Assembly: GCA_950022655.1 (NCBI GenBank)
Contig: OX465581.1
Span: 31,405,300 to 31,469,299 of the forward strand
Direction: 5' to 3'
Length of the DNA: 64,000 nt
Source of the DNA: Alentia gelatinosa
Lineage: Eukaryota > Annelida > Polychaeta > Phyllodocida > Polynoidae
The notes beneath the pieces were generated by a model. That model saw only the letters and a program-made list of their open reading frames with translations, made no database searches and was not told where the DNA came from. This document shows, in pieces, positions 12,001 through 21,000 of the stretch. The position numbers and the translations under genes are program-made. Positions within the stretch are counted from its first letter, which is position 1. Every line of letters starts with the position of its first letter.

Positions 12001-14795
12001 GACAACAACTATTAGAATTTAGTTTTCATAAATTCATTTGGCAGTACTCTTTATTTATTGCAAATACTAACAAAAGCCTGGTGAACATTCGTTTTTTAAA
12101 GCTTCGTATATGTGGAAAACAAACCAAGACCATTTTCTGTGCAAAAATTAATTCAGAATATCAATAACTTGACCCAGTATCTATACCAAACTCAATGGTC
12201 AATATTGGGTGATTCCCTTGCGATGTCATTTAGTACATGCAAGTGGTCTTTTTAGCACCTCCAATGTCTCAATGGAATACTCCCTTAAGATGGGTCCCAG
12301 GGAGGGGCCTGAAGACCCTGTTGGGGGGGGGGGGGGGGGGTGTCACCAGCTTATTTTGAGTTAATCACACTCAGTGGGTGGTGACCACTCTCTCCTGGTG
12401 ACCACATGTAATTAGGGTTGAGGGAGGTGGGTAGGATAATACAAGTGAACAAAATTATATGAAACCAGACATGTATGTTTTAACAAGAAAGTGAAAATAA
12501 ATTTGTAGTCTTGTCTATTGATATCATTGTTATGTCTGTCCAATTTGCGCAACAATCAGTACTCCAGTACTACAGAAAATCCCCCCCCCCCCCCCCCCGT
12601 ATGGGAATCTGTAACCTCTGCACTTCCCTGTCATCTAAAACACGAAGTAATCGTTTATCACACGGACACACATAACAAAAACATCAGTTAACCTAACAAA
12701 GATGACAGCACAAGTCCAGATCTTCTGATCTGGCACCTTGACTTAACCCCAGAAAGATGATTATATGATGCCTGAGCATTCACAGTCGTGGAAAAAAAAG
12801 AACTATAATTAGCATTCATAAAAACTTCAAGGGTAACCCTACCTCGTCTACGGGTAAATATTTCTGATTGACCTTTCCGGTCAAACCGAAATAATAAGCA
12901 GGTGGCTCTGGGGTAGTTTTGTCTATAGTTGGGGTGATAGGGGTTCCAAATGCTGATAAGGCAACGGGAGGCCCTCAGATATCCTATCATCCTGAGCTAC
13001 CCCTCTCTTTCCCTATACTTCTTGTGTCTACTAAATATAAAACTATTCTATGCCACTCAGAAAGATGTAATATAATGATGTAGACTTGCTTAGGATTGAT
13101 AGTTCTACTGCTTTCATGATTTTAGATTCGTGATACCAGTTTGAGCTTGAATTCCCATCAATTCTCCACCAAAAGTGGTTCCTACCCAGAATCCTATAAT
13201 AGCAGCGATCAGTTTTGCGTATATTGGCTCCGCGAGCGATGTAGTGTGCTGTCACCTAGTCATATGTGTTCATTAAAGGTATATCCTACAATTCCCAGTC
13301 CAACCACCTGGTGATTTTTAAATATTGTCAATTACCAGTCGAGACTGGTTCCTTGTTTAAATGCCAGATATATGAATTTAATGTTTTATCCAGTTTATTC
13401 TATAGGTTAAATAGACCAATTCACACATGCTCGATTTACATTGGAAATTGACTGAAAAATGTGATTTTCTTCAATTCTTTCAAAAATAATGTATTTTGAA
13501 TAACTATATGTGTAGTACTAGATCTATGCATATCTACTGTATTCTATGAAAGTTTGGAGAAATGACATGGGTGTTACTATGTGAAAATCAACTTCCCAGA
13601 ATCTATATATATTCATTGTACTTTAGAGTTTAGTCATTATATTGATCTCTAAATTAAAAATAAGTACGGTGACCCCCGATTTTAAGTTAGATACATGTGT
13701 GTTCATAATACTTGTAAATAATCATTGAATTTTCAGGAAATTAACATATGGATTTAATTTTTCAAGCCGAATCGTTCGATATAACTTTAAAAGAAAGCAT
13801 CGGTGCGTCTATGTGGAAAGGCATATATATCCTGAAAGAGTCTAAAATTATTATGAAGTTGCTTATCTCAAAATGTTTACGCCACGGGTTAAACTTTTTT
13901 ATCACTGGTAATAAATGATATATCAAAATGACCTCCAACCTCATAGAAATTTACAATATTAATATGTTTGTATATTCGACGGAGCTAATAGCAATACCAT
14001 TAGTAAGTAGATATAAGTGTTAATCCGAGCCAATACCATCCTCTTTTTTGTATGATTATCAATATCAATATTAGAAGAAGGGGAACCCGTGTAGTGGTTT
14101 CTTATGAGTATCGCCCATACCATTACCAGGACATTTGTAGTTGACGTGGTGCGTCTTCACCTTTCATTACACTTTCGAAAAGTGTGTTACCATCTGTCGT
14201 CTACAAATATATATATATAACTAGTTGCATAGAGTTGACAACATGTTAGAGTTCGAGACAAACCTTGTTGCATGCCGTTTTTGGGCTTGTCGGGTACAGC
14301 AACCGTCGGTAATTTCTGTGGTTTGACTTTCGGGGGTGTTGGCGACAGACTCATCTCCGACTCACTTGTACTAGAAAACCTGCGTTCACGACCAATATAA
14401 TCATCGACGTATCCAGAGCTTGACAACCGGCGATAATCATGCTGTACACGTTTTCTTTTTCCTCCAGTCTCTGGACTTATACAGGGATCAGTTTTTCGCT
14501 CGCTAGGAACGTGCAATGGGGATAATTTAGCAGTTTTCGATCCTTGTATTTCTAGTGTTGTGCTGTTGTTGTCTTCCATTCCGACATGTGCATGGTCGGG
14601 ACGCTTGCACTTGCTCGTGTCAGCAAGAGCGTTTTCCTCTATGTCGGCTGATTTAGGGTTTACAATATGATTGTCTGATTCTCCGCCTACTGTTAGCACT
14701 GACTGTCCATTCCTGAAATTCACTTCAGGCGTAAATACTACTCTGTCTTGATTGTTGTCTTCTCGGTATGTTTCGTCAGGATTCGCATCTGCCAT
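1..14795 (-). CDS. RSBN1: RSBN1-like protein (round spermatid basic protein 1 / KDM9), 5' part of gene, three exons
   Basis: The gene runs right to left: coding exon 1 14795-14264, exon 2 3721-723, exon 3 94-1, continuing beyond the left edge. Phases agree at both joins: exon 1 ends one base into a Gly codon that exon 2 completes with GA, and exon 2 ends after a full CAG codon. About 1,208 residues are coded here. The conserved RSBN1 block begins near the end of exon 2 (HYGNLMHIETHPNGGAQVLH, then LHAYMDELSHL, GIIHGAASYLPD, GTYRAGPL) and continues in exon 3 with EEVGDYFPEFLDILE, as in vertebrate RSBN1/RSBN1L. Family members (DPY-21, RSBN1) are nuclear JmjC-type demethylases linked to H4K20me2. 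The iron-binding residues lie further C-terminal, outside this window, so catalysis cannot be judged. The N-terminal ~1,000 residues are acidic, then Ser/His/Lys-rich and probably disordered, much longer than in human RSBN1. Confidence 0.9.
95..722 (-). other. RSBN1 intron 2 with a small LINE relic
   Basis: This 628-bp GT-AG intron (minus strand) lies between exons 2 and 3. About 440-580 resembles the 3' end of the RNase-H LINE at 32830-32970, sharing GTTGTGGAACACACTG-like and CTGACAATG segments in the same orientation. Nothing else is recognisable. Confidence 0.6.
723..3721 (-). CDS. RSBN1: RSBN1 coding exon 2 (3 kb, low-complexity plus start of conserved domain)
   Basis: The acceptor is TTTCAG|GAGCCC at 3722/3721 and the donor is CTACAG|GTAAGA at 723/722. 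The exon opens with a His/Lys-rich stretch (HKHHGSDHHSRHHKHTKQH) resembling the equivalent segment of human RSBN1. About 500 acidic Ser/Thr/Glu-rich residues follow, then a 300-residue Ser/His/Lys run (about 1140-2060), then the conserved RSBN1 domain start (about 1130-723). The other minus-strand open frames in this interval overlap it in shifted frames and are shadows. Confidence 0.92.
4322..4712. mobile_element. MITE-like element with 28-bp terminal inverted repeats
   Basis: The left arm 4322-4349 (AGGAGGTGTGAAGCGCAGCG, then CCCCCTAT) is repeated exactly, inverted, at 4685-4712. The 391-bp element has no coding capacity. I could not define a target-site duplication, so the superfamily is open. 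Confidence 0.7.
5355..5790 (-). other. Open frame of unknown origin, possible transposon ORF tail
   Basis: An open frame reads leftwards from about 5790 to a stop at 5355. An ATG lies at 5681, but the frame is open upstream of it. It codes an acidic Ser/Asp/Glu stretch, a basic RRTRRK patch and a helical end (HTAEMLGQMAQAHLIMLQLM). The composition looks like real coding sequence, but I do not recognise the family. A broken ORF from a DNA transposon, cut by the LINE next to it, is one possibility. Confidence 0.25.
5800..7515 (+). mobile_element. Non-LTR retrotransposon remnant (Jockey/CR1/L2-group reverse transcriptase)
   Basis: Translation shows reverse-transcriptase blocks in order: NWRPISLIPMPGKILERLVY, QYGFRQNKGTGDAIYQF, FLDLKKAFDSVPHKFL (about 6255-6302), then FINDL and the catalytic YADDLVLY (about 6476-6499). 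The block usually reading GVPQGSxLGP before FINDL is missing, which implies an internal deletion near 6400-6420. After about 6610 the reading shifts frame (YNYLGITIDSDRTFKDHL, about 6690-6750), meets stops near 6787, and resumes in the frame at 6864-7202 (NKLQIAQNRALPIV). A 13-G run at 6013-6025 lies inside the domain. The tail ends in an A-rich GGGAATAAATAAAAAA near 7490-7513. This is a dead, 5'-truncated copy. Confidence 0.85.
8282..8407 (-). mobile_element. RNase-H LINE fragment, left half, split by a Penelope insertion
   Basis: On the minus strand this reads RPPETPPWDQE, as in the longer copy at 33640-33700. It is the downstream part of the element whose upstream part is at 10353-10629. 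Confidence 0.7.
8391..9677 (+). pseudogene. Penelope-like reverse transcriptase with deleted GIY-YIG core
   Basis: The open frame is 428 codons. The first ~18 are host flank read by chance. Penelope RT blocks follow: LGTLDVTSLYTNIP (about residue 30), GTAMGTRVAPTYANLFMADF (about 98-117), and the catalytic RFIDDIFFIW, VNFLDTTV and TDLYTKPTDSLNYLHFNSAHP. The RT N-terminus is missing. The C-terminal end (VARHFTSNGHQGEDDVSIHV, then WIQRLHTNAPLGLN) is the distal part of the Penelope GIY-YIG endonuclease. The Cys pairs and the GIY/YIG segment expected between LRDTLVRAEL and RRFVQHFGNI are absent, so the endonuclease is broken although the frame stays open. Confidence 0.85.
8425..10335 (+). mobile_element. 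Penelope-like retroelement, 5'-truncated, nested in a LINE
   Basis: The element is bounded by perfect 17-bp direct repeats at 8408-8424 and 10336-10352 (TCTAATATATAATTTCT), and the two halves of one LINE lie on either side. It holds one long open frame ending at 9677, followed by about 650 bp of 3' sequence. The repeats are best read as a target-site duplication. Confidence 0.8.
10200..10260 (+). promoter_or_regulatory. Promoter-like cluster in the Penelope 3' region
   Basis: A CCAAT-type box (GATTGG, 10213-10218), a CACGTG E-box (10230-10235) and two TATAAAA boxes (10237-10243 and 10245-10251) fall within 40 bp. In Penelope elements, terminal repeats can carry the promoter of the next tandem copy. 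That role here is inference. Confidence 0.4.
10353..10629 (-). mobile_element. RNase-H LINE fragment, right half
   Basis: The minus strand codes SRLDNSSVVYVSAMKSYLDR, then SLYVKARIPPLRLRQKGLSL, the region between RT and RNase H of I/Jockey-type LINEs. It matches the copy at 33780-34010 and continues at 8407-8282 across the Penelope insertion. Confidence 0.75.
10850..11060 (+). mobile_element. tRNA-derived SINE, copy 1
   Basis: The head has RNA polymerase III boxes: A box TAGCTCAGTGG (10859-10869) and B box GGGTTCGGGTCCC (10912-10924). The body (TCTCATACCATGTCTATGTG) is shared with the inverted copy at 55316-55620. The end is set by where similarity fades. Confidence 0.75.
11564..11605. repeat. 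Poly-C run followed by (AAC)n microsatellite
   Basis: Eleven C residues (11564-11574) are followed by an A run and about seven AAC units. Confidence 0.9.
12323..12598. repeat. Two 18-base homopolymers, poly-G then poly-C
   Basis: G18 lies at 12323-12340 and C18 at 12581-12598, in opposite sense and 240 bp apart. Confidence 0.9.
14264..14795 (-). CDS. RSBN1: RSBN1 coding exon 1
   Basis: The start ATG at 14795-14793 sits in a good context (ATCATGG), with a protein beginning MADANPDETY. The exon codes 177 residues plus one base, with a basic KRKR patch, and ends in PKNGMQQ at a donor reading AAG|GTTTGT. Reading through the donor gives only a short tail ending in FVDDRW, which is intron. Assignment to RSBN1 rests on strand, matching splice phase with exon 2 and the absence of another partner gene. 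The sequence itself is poorly conserved, so this exon is less certain than exons 2 and 3. Confidence 0.75.
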
Positions 14796-15064
14796 GATGG
14801 CTTCAAATTTGCAGGTGCCCGTATGATTGACCTTACCCCGACGCCGCTAACACGACAGTTCATTGGTCCATCAATTCTAAGAAAGAGTGATTTCCGCTAA
14901 TTTTAACCAATCACTGCTAGTGTACTTTGCCTAGACCACCCCGATTTGGCGCTTGCGCAGTCGATAGCATCTCACCTTTGCGACTTTTTCAAACCTCAGT
15001 AGATCTACTACAGATCAACCTTTATTCACAATTGAGAACCAGTCAATTACTTTAACGGGTTACG
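14796..15064. promoter_or_regulatory. Candidate bidirectional promoter of RSBN1 and SET
   Basis: Only 269 bp separate the two start codons, which point away from each other. The interval has a CCAAT box in each direction (ATTGG near 14862, CCAAT near 14909) and a GCGCTTGCGCA motif near 14950 that is one base off an NRF-1 site. No TATA box is obvious. These traits fit a housekeeping-type shared promoter with short 5' UTRs. Upstream noncoding exons cannot be excluded. Confidence 0.6.
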
Positions 15065-18000
15065 ATGGCCGCCGACGCTCCAGCACCGAAGAAAATGAGG
15101 AAATTAGAAGGTCCTGAAGGGACGTCTGAAGGCGATGAAAGCCATGACTACGACGAAGAAACACAGAAATCATTGGAAGAAATAGACGCCTGCCAAAACG
15201 ACATCGACGCTCTCAATGAGAAGGCAAGCGAGGAGATCCTTAAAGTCGAGCAGAAGTACAACAAATTACGGAAGCCTTTCTTCGAAAAGAGGAATGATTT
15301 GATACAGAAGATTCCCAACTTCTGGGTTACAGCAGTATCCTTTGTGTACATAATTTTGTTTATACGTATGCAGTGCTCTTTGGTAAGCACTCTCACCTCG
15401 GGATGCCGGCTGCATCCACCCATCCAGGCAAGCGCCTTTGTTATGTTTTCGTCGGCGTACAGCCTTGCTGCTACATTCGTGCTTGGATATGCTGGTGGAA
15501 CGTACGTCGTTGACCGATCCCGTTACTTCTTTTGCTCGTTCAGGTTTTGTCAAGTGAAGTAACTTGTAGCTATGTAACAAAGATCAAACCAAGGGAAACA
15601 TGGTTGGCCCACACCGTCAGCACATTGATACTGATATTGACACCGATACTGCGATAGTGATAATTGCCGTGGTACACGATGAGATGAGGCTTGATGTTCA
15701 TTTCCGGCACGAGGCTTTTTCTCACCCCTGGTATTTTTTCTCCATAGACTTAACATTGGGAACTGGTATCCAATGCCCATGGGATATTTAGGAAAAATAT
15801 CCAATGCGGGATTATATCAGAAATGTTAGGCCATTAGTCAATGTGAAGGGTGAGATAAATTCAGAAACCCATTCAAATTTAGGTTGGAAGCCCGATTCCA
15901 ATGTGTTTGAATCGCTGCTTAATTCACGCGGCTTCGCGGTATCCAACGCCCATGAGATATTTAGAAAAAATATCCAATGCGGGATTATATCAGAAATGTT
16001 AGCCCATTAGTCAATGTGAAGGGTGAGATAAATTCAGAAACCCATTCAAATTTAGGTTGGAAGCCCGATTCCAATGTGTTTGAATCGCTGCTTAATTCAC
16101 GCGGCTTCGCCTTGTGAATTACTACGCGATTCAAACTCGATGGGGTACAAGCATTGAGTCTGACACTTTCATAGGTTTCCTTTATAGTACCGTGAAACCA
16201 AGTTTCGTTACGGTATTTGTGTTTTTGCCTTGGAATTGAAAACAATCAGATGTTTCAATATATGTTTAGTGGCATGAAAAACTAACGAAAGGAAGAATTT
16301 TAGAGAAAATAAAATGCCACCTTTTCTTACATTTATACCTCCATGGAAAGGAATCCTGGAGAATTAGACCTGTAAAGAACTCGACCCGTTTTACATCTTA
16401 GCCCTAATTAACCCTGACCCCTAAACATAACTGGACTTATTTTCCAAATCCACAGGTTTATCGTCTAAAAGTTAGATAGACCTTTCCTTTTATATGAGAC
16501 TGTCTTAAGTGCCAGTTCCACCAACTCACAAGACAGGAAGATTTGTCACGATTTGGTTGTCCTGCTAAATCTTGCTAGCTTTCGAATAATCGTGTGCATA
16601 TTTACTGTGAACCATCGGTTTGGTTAAGCAACTTTGCCATGCTCTTGCCGCAATATGTCAGCAATAGATCGCAAGGTGTTGCAGTGTTGGAGTACCAAAA
16701 TATACACATGACATCACCAAAAAAAATAGACATCATTGCGCGTGACACGTCGTGGCAAAGGATGTAAGACATATCACGGCACTGTAAAGGGCTGGTTCCA
16801 CCAACACAATGGATTTGCCGTGGTATGTCTTGGGTCTATCTTGTTACATCTTAAGGGCCGATTCCACCAACAGGTTAGATTTGCCATGGTATGTCTTGTA
16901 GTGTCTTACTGTTTCGTACTTCATTTGTCTCAAAACATAGGCGAGTGGTGTCGGGTGTATATTTTGGTGCTCCACCACCGCGACACCTCAAGACACATCG
17001 CGACAAATAGGCACGCGATGATTCAATCCTAGCCCGATCTAGCAAGACAACCAAATCGGGACTAATCTTGCTACATCGTGTGTGTTGGTGGAATCAGCCC
17101 TTTACATTGTCAGGATATTTCGTATCTCCTATGTCCCGATCCGTAGTGCGCATTGCCATGTGTCTATATTGGTGCTCCACCACCTAGACACATCGCGGCA
17201 AATATGCACACGATTATTCAATACCTAGCAAGATTTAGCAAGACAACCAAATCGGAACTAATCACACTATATCTTGTGCGTTGGTGGAATCAGCACTTAA
17301 TATATGCCAAGATATAGTGCTGCAAATGCATTAAGTTAGAACAGAAATTTAGCTGTAATTATCTAAAACGAGTTGACTTGTCCTGACAAATACGGGTCAA
17401 GTTCGTTTCGGGTCAAGTTCTCCAGTAACCCTTGGAAAGTAAGATACAAATAAGGTTAATCAAAGTATCATAACAAGCAAACAATCAACCAGTTTGTTCA
17501 TTATATATTATTGGGTGCAAGAGAACAAACTCTATAACCATCAAAAGTAGGATTGTCAGATTACAGAGTCAAACAGGCATACTAGTTATGATCATTATAA
17601 TCAGATTCTATAAAGCCTTCACACCATTATTTCCTTCACAATGCGCATGAGGCTGTGGACTTTATGGTGTGCTTGCTCAATTCTTTGATTATGAACATTC
17701 ATTTAATGATTTGACAAAATTAGTTGGATTACATCACATAGTGATGGACCCCGTACAGCAGTGCGGCCGCCCGTGTATCTGCTACTATAGTAACGTGAGG
17801 AACATTTCAGCTGTGACTTGATAGAAAGTAAAGTATAAAGTTAGTGATCTAATAATCTAGTGAGTTACATATGTTTATTTTATAAGTAATCCTTCAGATG
17901 TGATTAAGGTAACACAGGAATACCACAAGCGCTGTACAAAAATACATTGGCAGCTGTAACCATCATATAGCTATCTTTATCTATCGGAACACCAAGACAA

Positions 18001-21000
18001 TTATCAAATCTGAAGTTTTGCCAGCCCTGACTAGTTGATACTACAGGGGATTTCAGAGTTCAGGGGAATCCCTGAAAACGAGGTTTTTATAAAACACAGA
18101 TATGGTGTACTAACTATTTAAAACCATCAATAAAACCTGCCATGTCAACTCCATATTGTTTCAAGAACCGATTTCTTAAGAGATGTGTGCATTATTATTT
18201 CCATGATTTTCAGGGATTTCCCTGACAAGCTCCGCATAGATAAGGCATGGATAAAAATCCCTGAAAGTTGCAATGTTAGCATCCAAACCACTTTGAATGC
18301 ATATCTAACACGAGGAACCAGCTTCATACTACAATCTCCCATGCACATATTTGGTATAAGATCAATAGCACATGGAGGGTAGGGCTCTGCTTGGAGAACA
18401 TAGACTGTAATACCAGTCCTACTCGCCAGGGGAGTTTTAAATCGTTTTTTAGTTACCAGTGAGCTTGTTCATTGTAGTCTGGTGGTGGGGTTGTCCCAGC
18501 GAATAACTTCAGGGATTTTTTTCAGGGGCTGCTGACATTCTTGTCAATGTGATGCCCCAGTATTCATATCTTGCTCAGAACATCCGTCTTACAATCACAC
18601 CTGTTCATACTCTCAGTGTGAAACACTGTCTTACAATAGGCATAAGCCTAGAATGACCAGTGTCTAATCGAGTGAAGACCTAACTGAACAAAGCACCTCA
18701 AAGCGGCCCTGAACGTTAAAACTAATATTCACGATCAATATTTATGAGATAAGTGACCCCTGGAAGAAAGAATTGATATTTGAAGGATATTTCAATGTTG
18801 AAACTTTTAAAGATATAGATTGTTTTCCTAGAACATTGCTCGTGCTACAGACCTTTATGTCTGTGCATGTTAACGTAGACTTTTAAAAGTGAACCATGCT
18901 GATGCCAATAAGTATGATTAACAGACTTTACTGGGGTTTTAACAGATCGACATTTCCTTCACGTGAAAAAAGTATTACACTATATTTCCTTAACCTCTGT
19001 TCATTTTGTAAATCACCCGCAAATCTCAGCTGTATTAGACGAAGAAGAAGAGGAATGCCTACATTATTTAAATAAAGTAAGGATATACCTTTTTTATAAT
19101 TGAGAGAAGAGATAAACAGCATAAAGGTATTGATAATGGATGAAGGACACGTCTCGCCATCCCATAGTTTGTTAGAATTGATGCTTTCATTGTCACTTTC
19201 CTAAACTATTTCTAAAGAATTCTTAGGGTTAATATCTTTACCCAAAAGATCCCGTGGGGTAAGACATTTTCCATGAAAGGCACATGAAATAAATATATTT
19301 TCTTTTCAGGTGGAGGTGGAGGAATTTGAAGACATCAAATCAGGATACAGAGTAAAACTTCATTTTTCGGAAAACCCTTTCTTTAAGAATGATATTCTTA
19401 CCAAAGAATTCCATCTGGCAACATCAGGTAGGTTTAATTTGTGTAGAAAGGAAAATTCTAATAATCAAAATGATGACTGAGAAGCCACTAACCAATAAAT
19501 ACCCAATGAGTTGTCTTCTTTGATTTCCCAATTTTTATTATTTACAACTGGTGGTACATTTTGTTGTAACGATTGGTTCACAATACTAACGTCCAACTAG
19601 TTTCGGCACCAACTAATCATCAAAGACTAATGTTAACAATTTATCAAAGAAGAAACAACTCACAAGATGAGTATTGATCACGTTCGTTTAAATTGGGTAA
19701 TACATCACATTAGTATGAAATACATAATTACTAGAATATTAAGTTTATATGTACACAAATTATTACTCCTGGCAAATCGGTTAGTGAATTCGGGGCCTCT
19801 ACATCGAAATAGTATGTGTTGGTTTTAGCTTAGGTACCGTAATTTGTCATAGATTATGCAAAGTTTTGTTAAATTTGATCTATTACAATTGGAAACCAAT
19901 TTGCAAATGTGGGGATTTCTAAACTGTGCCTCAAGCGCAGGGTTTACAGACCTCCAAGTCAGTTTTCAACCTTTCACCTATGGCAAGGCCTTGTGCTTAA
20001 CCTTTTCCACAAATCGAGTTCGCAGGGGGATCGAGTCCACTGGAAATAACTAGTAAAAATCGTATAAATCTAGAGTATATTCCAAATAGCTACCACTAGC
20101 CCCAAATCAGCCATCAGTATATACGTTTACTACCAAATAGCTACCTCAACCGTTAGTCCTTTGATGACCCCCTTACCGAAAATGGATCGTGGTATAGTCG
20201 GAGTTTGGGCAAAAATTGGTATAGGGACCTCTAAATAGTAGGAATATTGAATATTGGAAGGGCGCAGATATATACACAATATTACCATGATTTCGATCTG
20301 AGTGGCTGTATTCTCCGCGTAGTTGACGCGTAGTATTGCGTAGCGTCAACTACAAGGAGAATACGGCCACACAGATCGAAATTATGGTAATGTTGTATTT
20401 ATTACTCACTTATTTTTAGATTTAAGCAATAAATATGATCGTTAGAAAACTTTTCAACGTAGTTAAGAAGTTATGTTTGGGACTACTTTCATCTAAAAAA
20501 TCCGTATCCTCCTAGGAGGGTACGGAGCTCCGTATCCTCCTCAGTAGTGATCTGTAATCTCCATAGGCTTAGTATGGAGACTCCGTATCAGGTGGGTAAT
20601 AATTAGTAGAAACCAAACGAGAGTCAGCCTTGTCAATGTTTATGCCACGATGGGCAGGTTGTGTATTACTACACGAGGCGTTAGCCGAGTTTAGTGAGTA
20701 GCAGACCTGACCAGAGTGGCATAAACATTGACAAGGCTAACTCGAGTTCGGTTTTGTATTTATCCTACCCCATCTCACCGATATACAGAGAAAATTTTGT
20801 AATTATCCATGATAGTAGCTTTTTGGCACTGCAGGATCTACTTTCGTTATCTGGTCCCTGATTGGTCCGTTTTTTTATTCACCTCGGTGCATAAATAACA
20901 CTTTATTCAACGCTCCGTCAAATACATTGAGTCAATGTTAAACCTAGGGCGTTTTTTATTAGGGGTAGGATAAATATCAGTATTCGAAATATATGAGATA

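Larger units (their letters stand above)
3722..14263 (-). other. RSBN1 intron 1 (10.5 kb), filled with transposon remnants
   Basis: This is the intron between coding exons 1 and 2, with donor GTTTGT at 14263-14258 and acceptor TTTCAG ending at 3722. The features below at 4322-11060 all lie inside it. The stretches 7516-8280, 11060-12680 and 12990-14180 hold no gene or recognisable element apart from simple repeats and poly-G/C runs. Confidence 0.7.
15335..19004 (+). other. SET: SET intron 1: minor (U12-type) intron with apparent GT-AT ends
   Basis: The donor reads GTATCCTTT at 15335-15343, the U12-type consensus. The branch-site consensus TTCCTTAAC lies at 18986-18994, putting the branch adenosine 11 to 12 nt before the inferred end. 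There is no polypyrimidine tract plus AG at the junction. The intron must end at 19004 (TTCAT) for the protein to read [15 protein letters not shown] with no gap against animal SET proteins, in phase 0. The next AG (19028-19029) would lead straight into CTG TAT TAG, a stop. Confidence 0.7.

Noticed and set aside
15335..15562. Extension of the SET first exon to a 165-residue protein
   Set aside because: The sequence after WVTA has no similarity to SET, and a consensus U12 donor sits exactly at the conserved junction.
19017..19076. An AC acceptor at 19016 for the SET minor intron
   Set aside because: In frame, but it would delete the conserved FVNH and place the branch site about 23 nt away, too far for a typical U12 intron.
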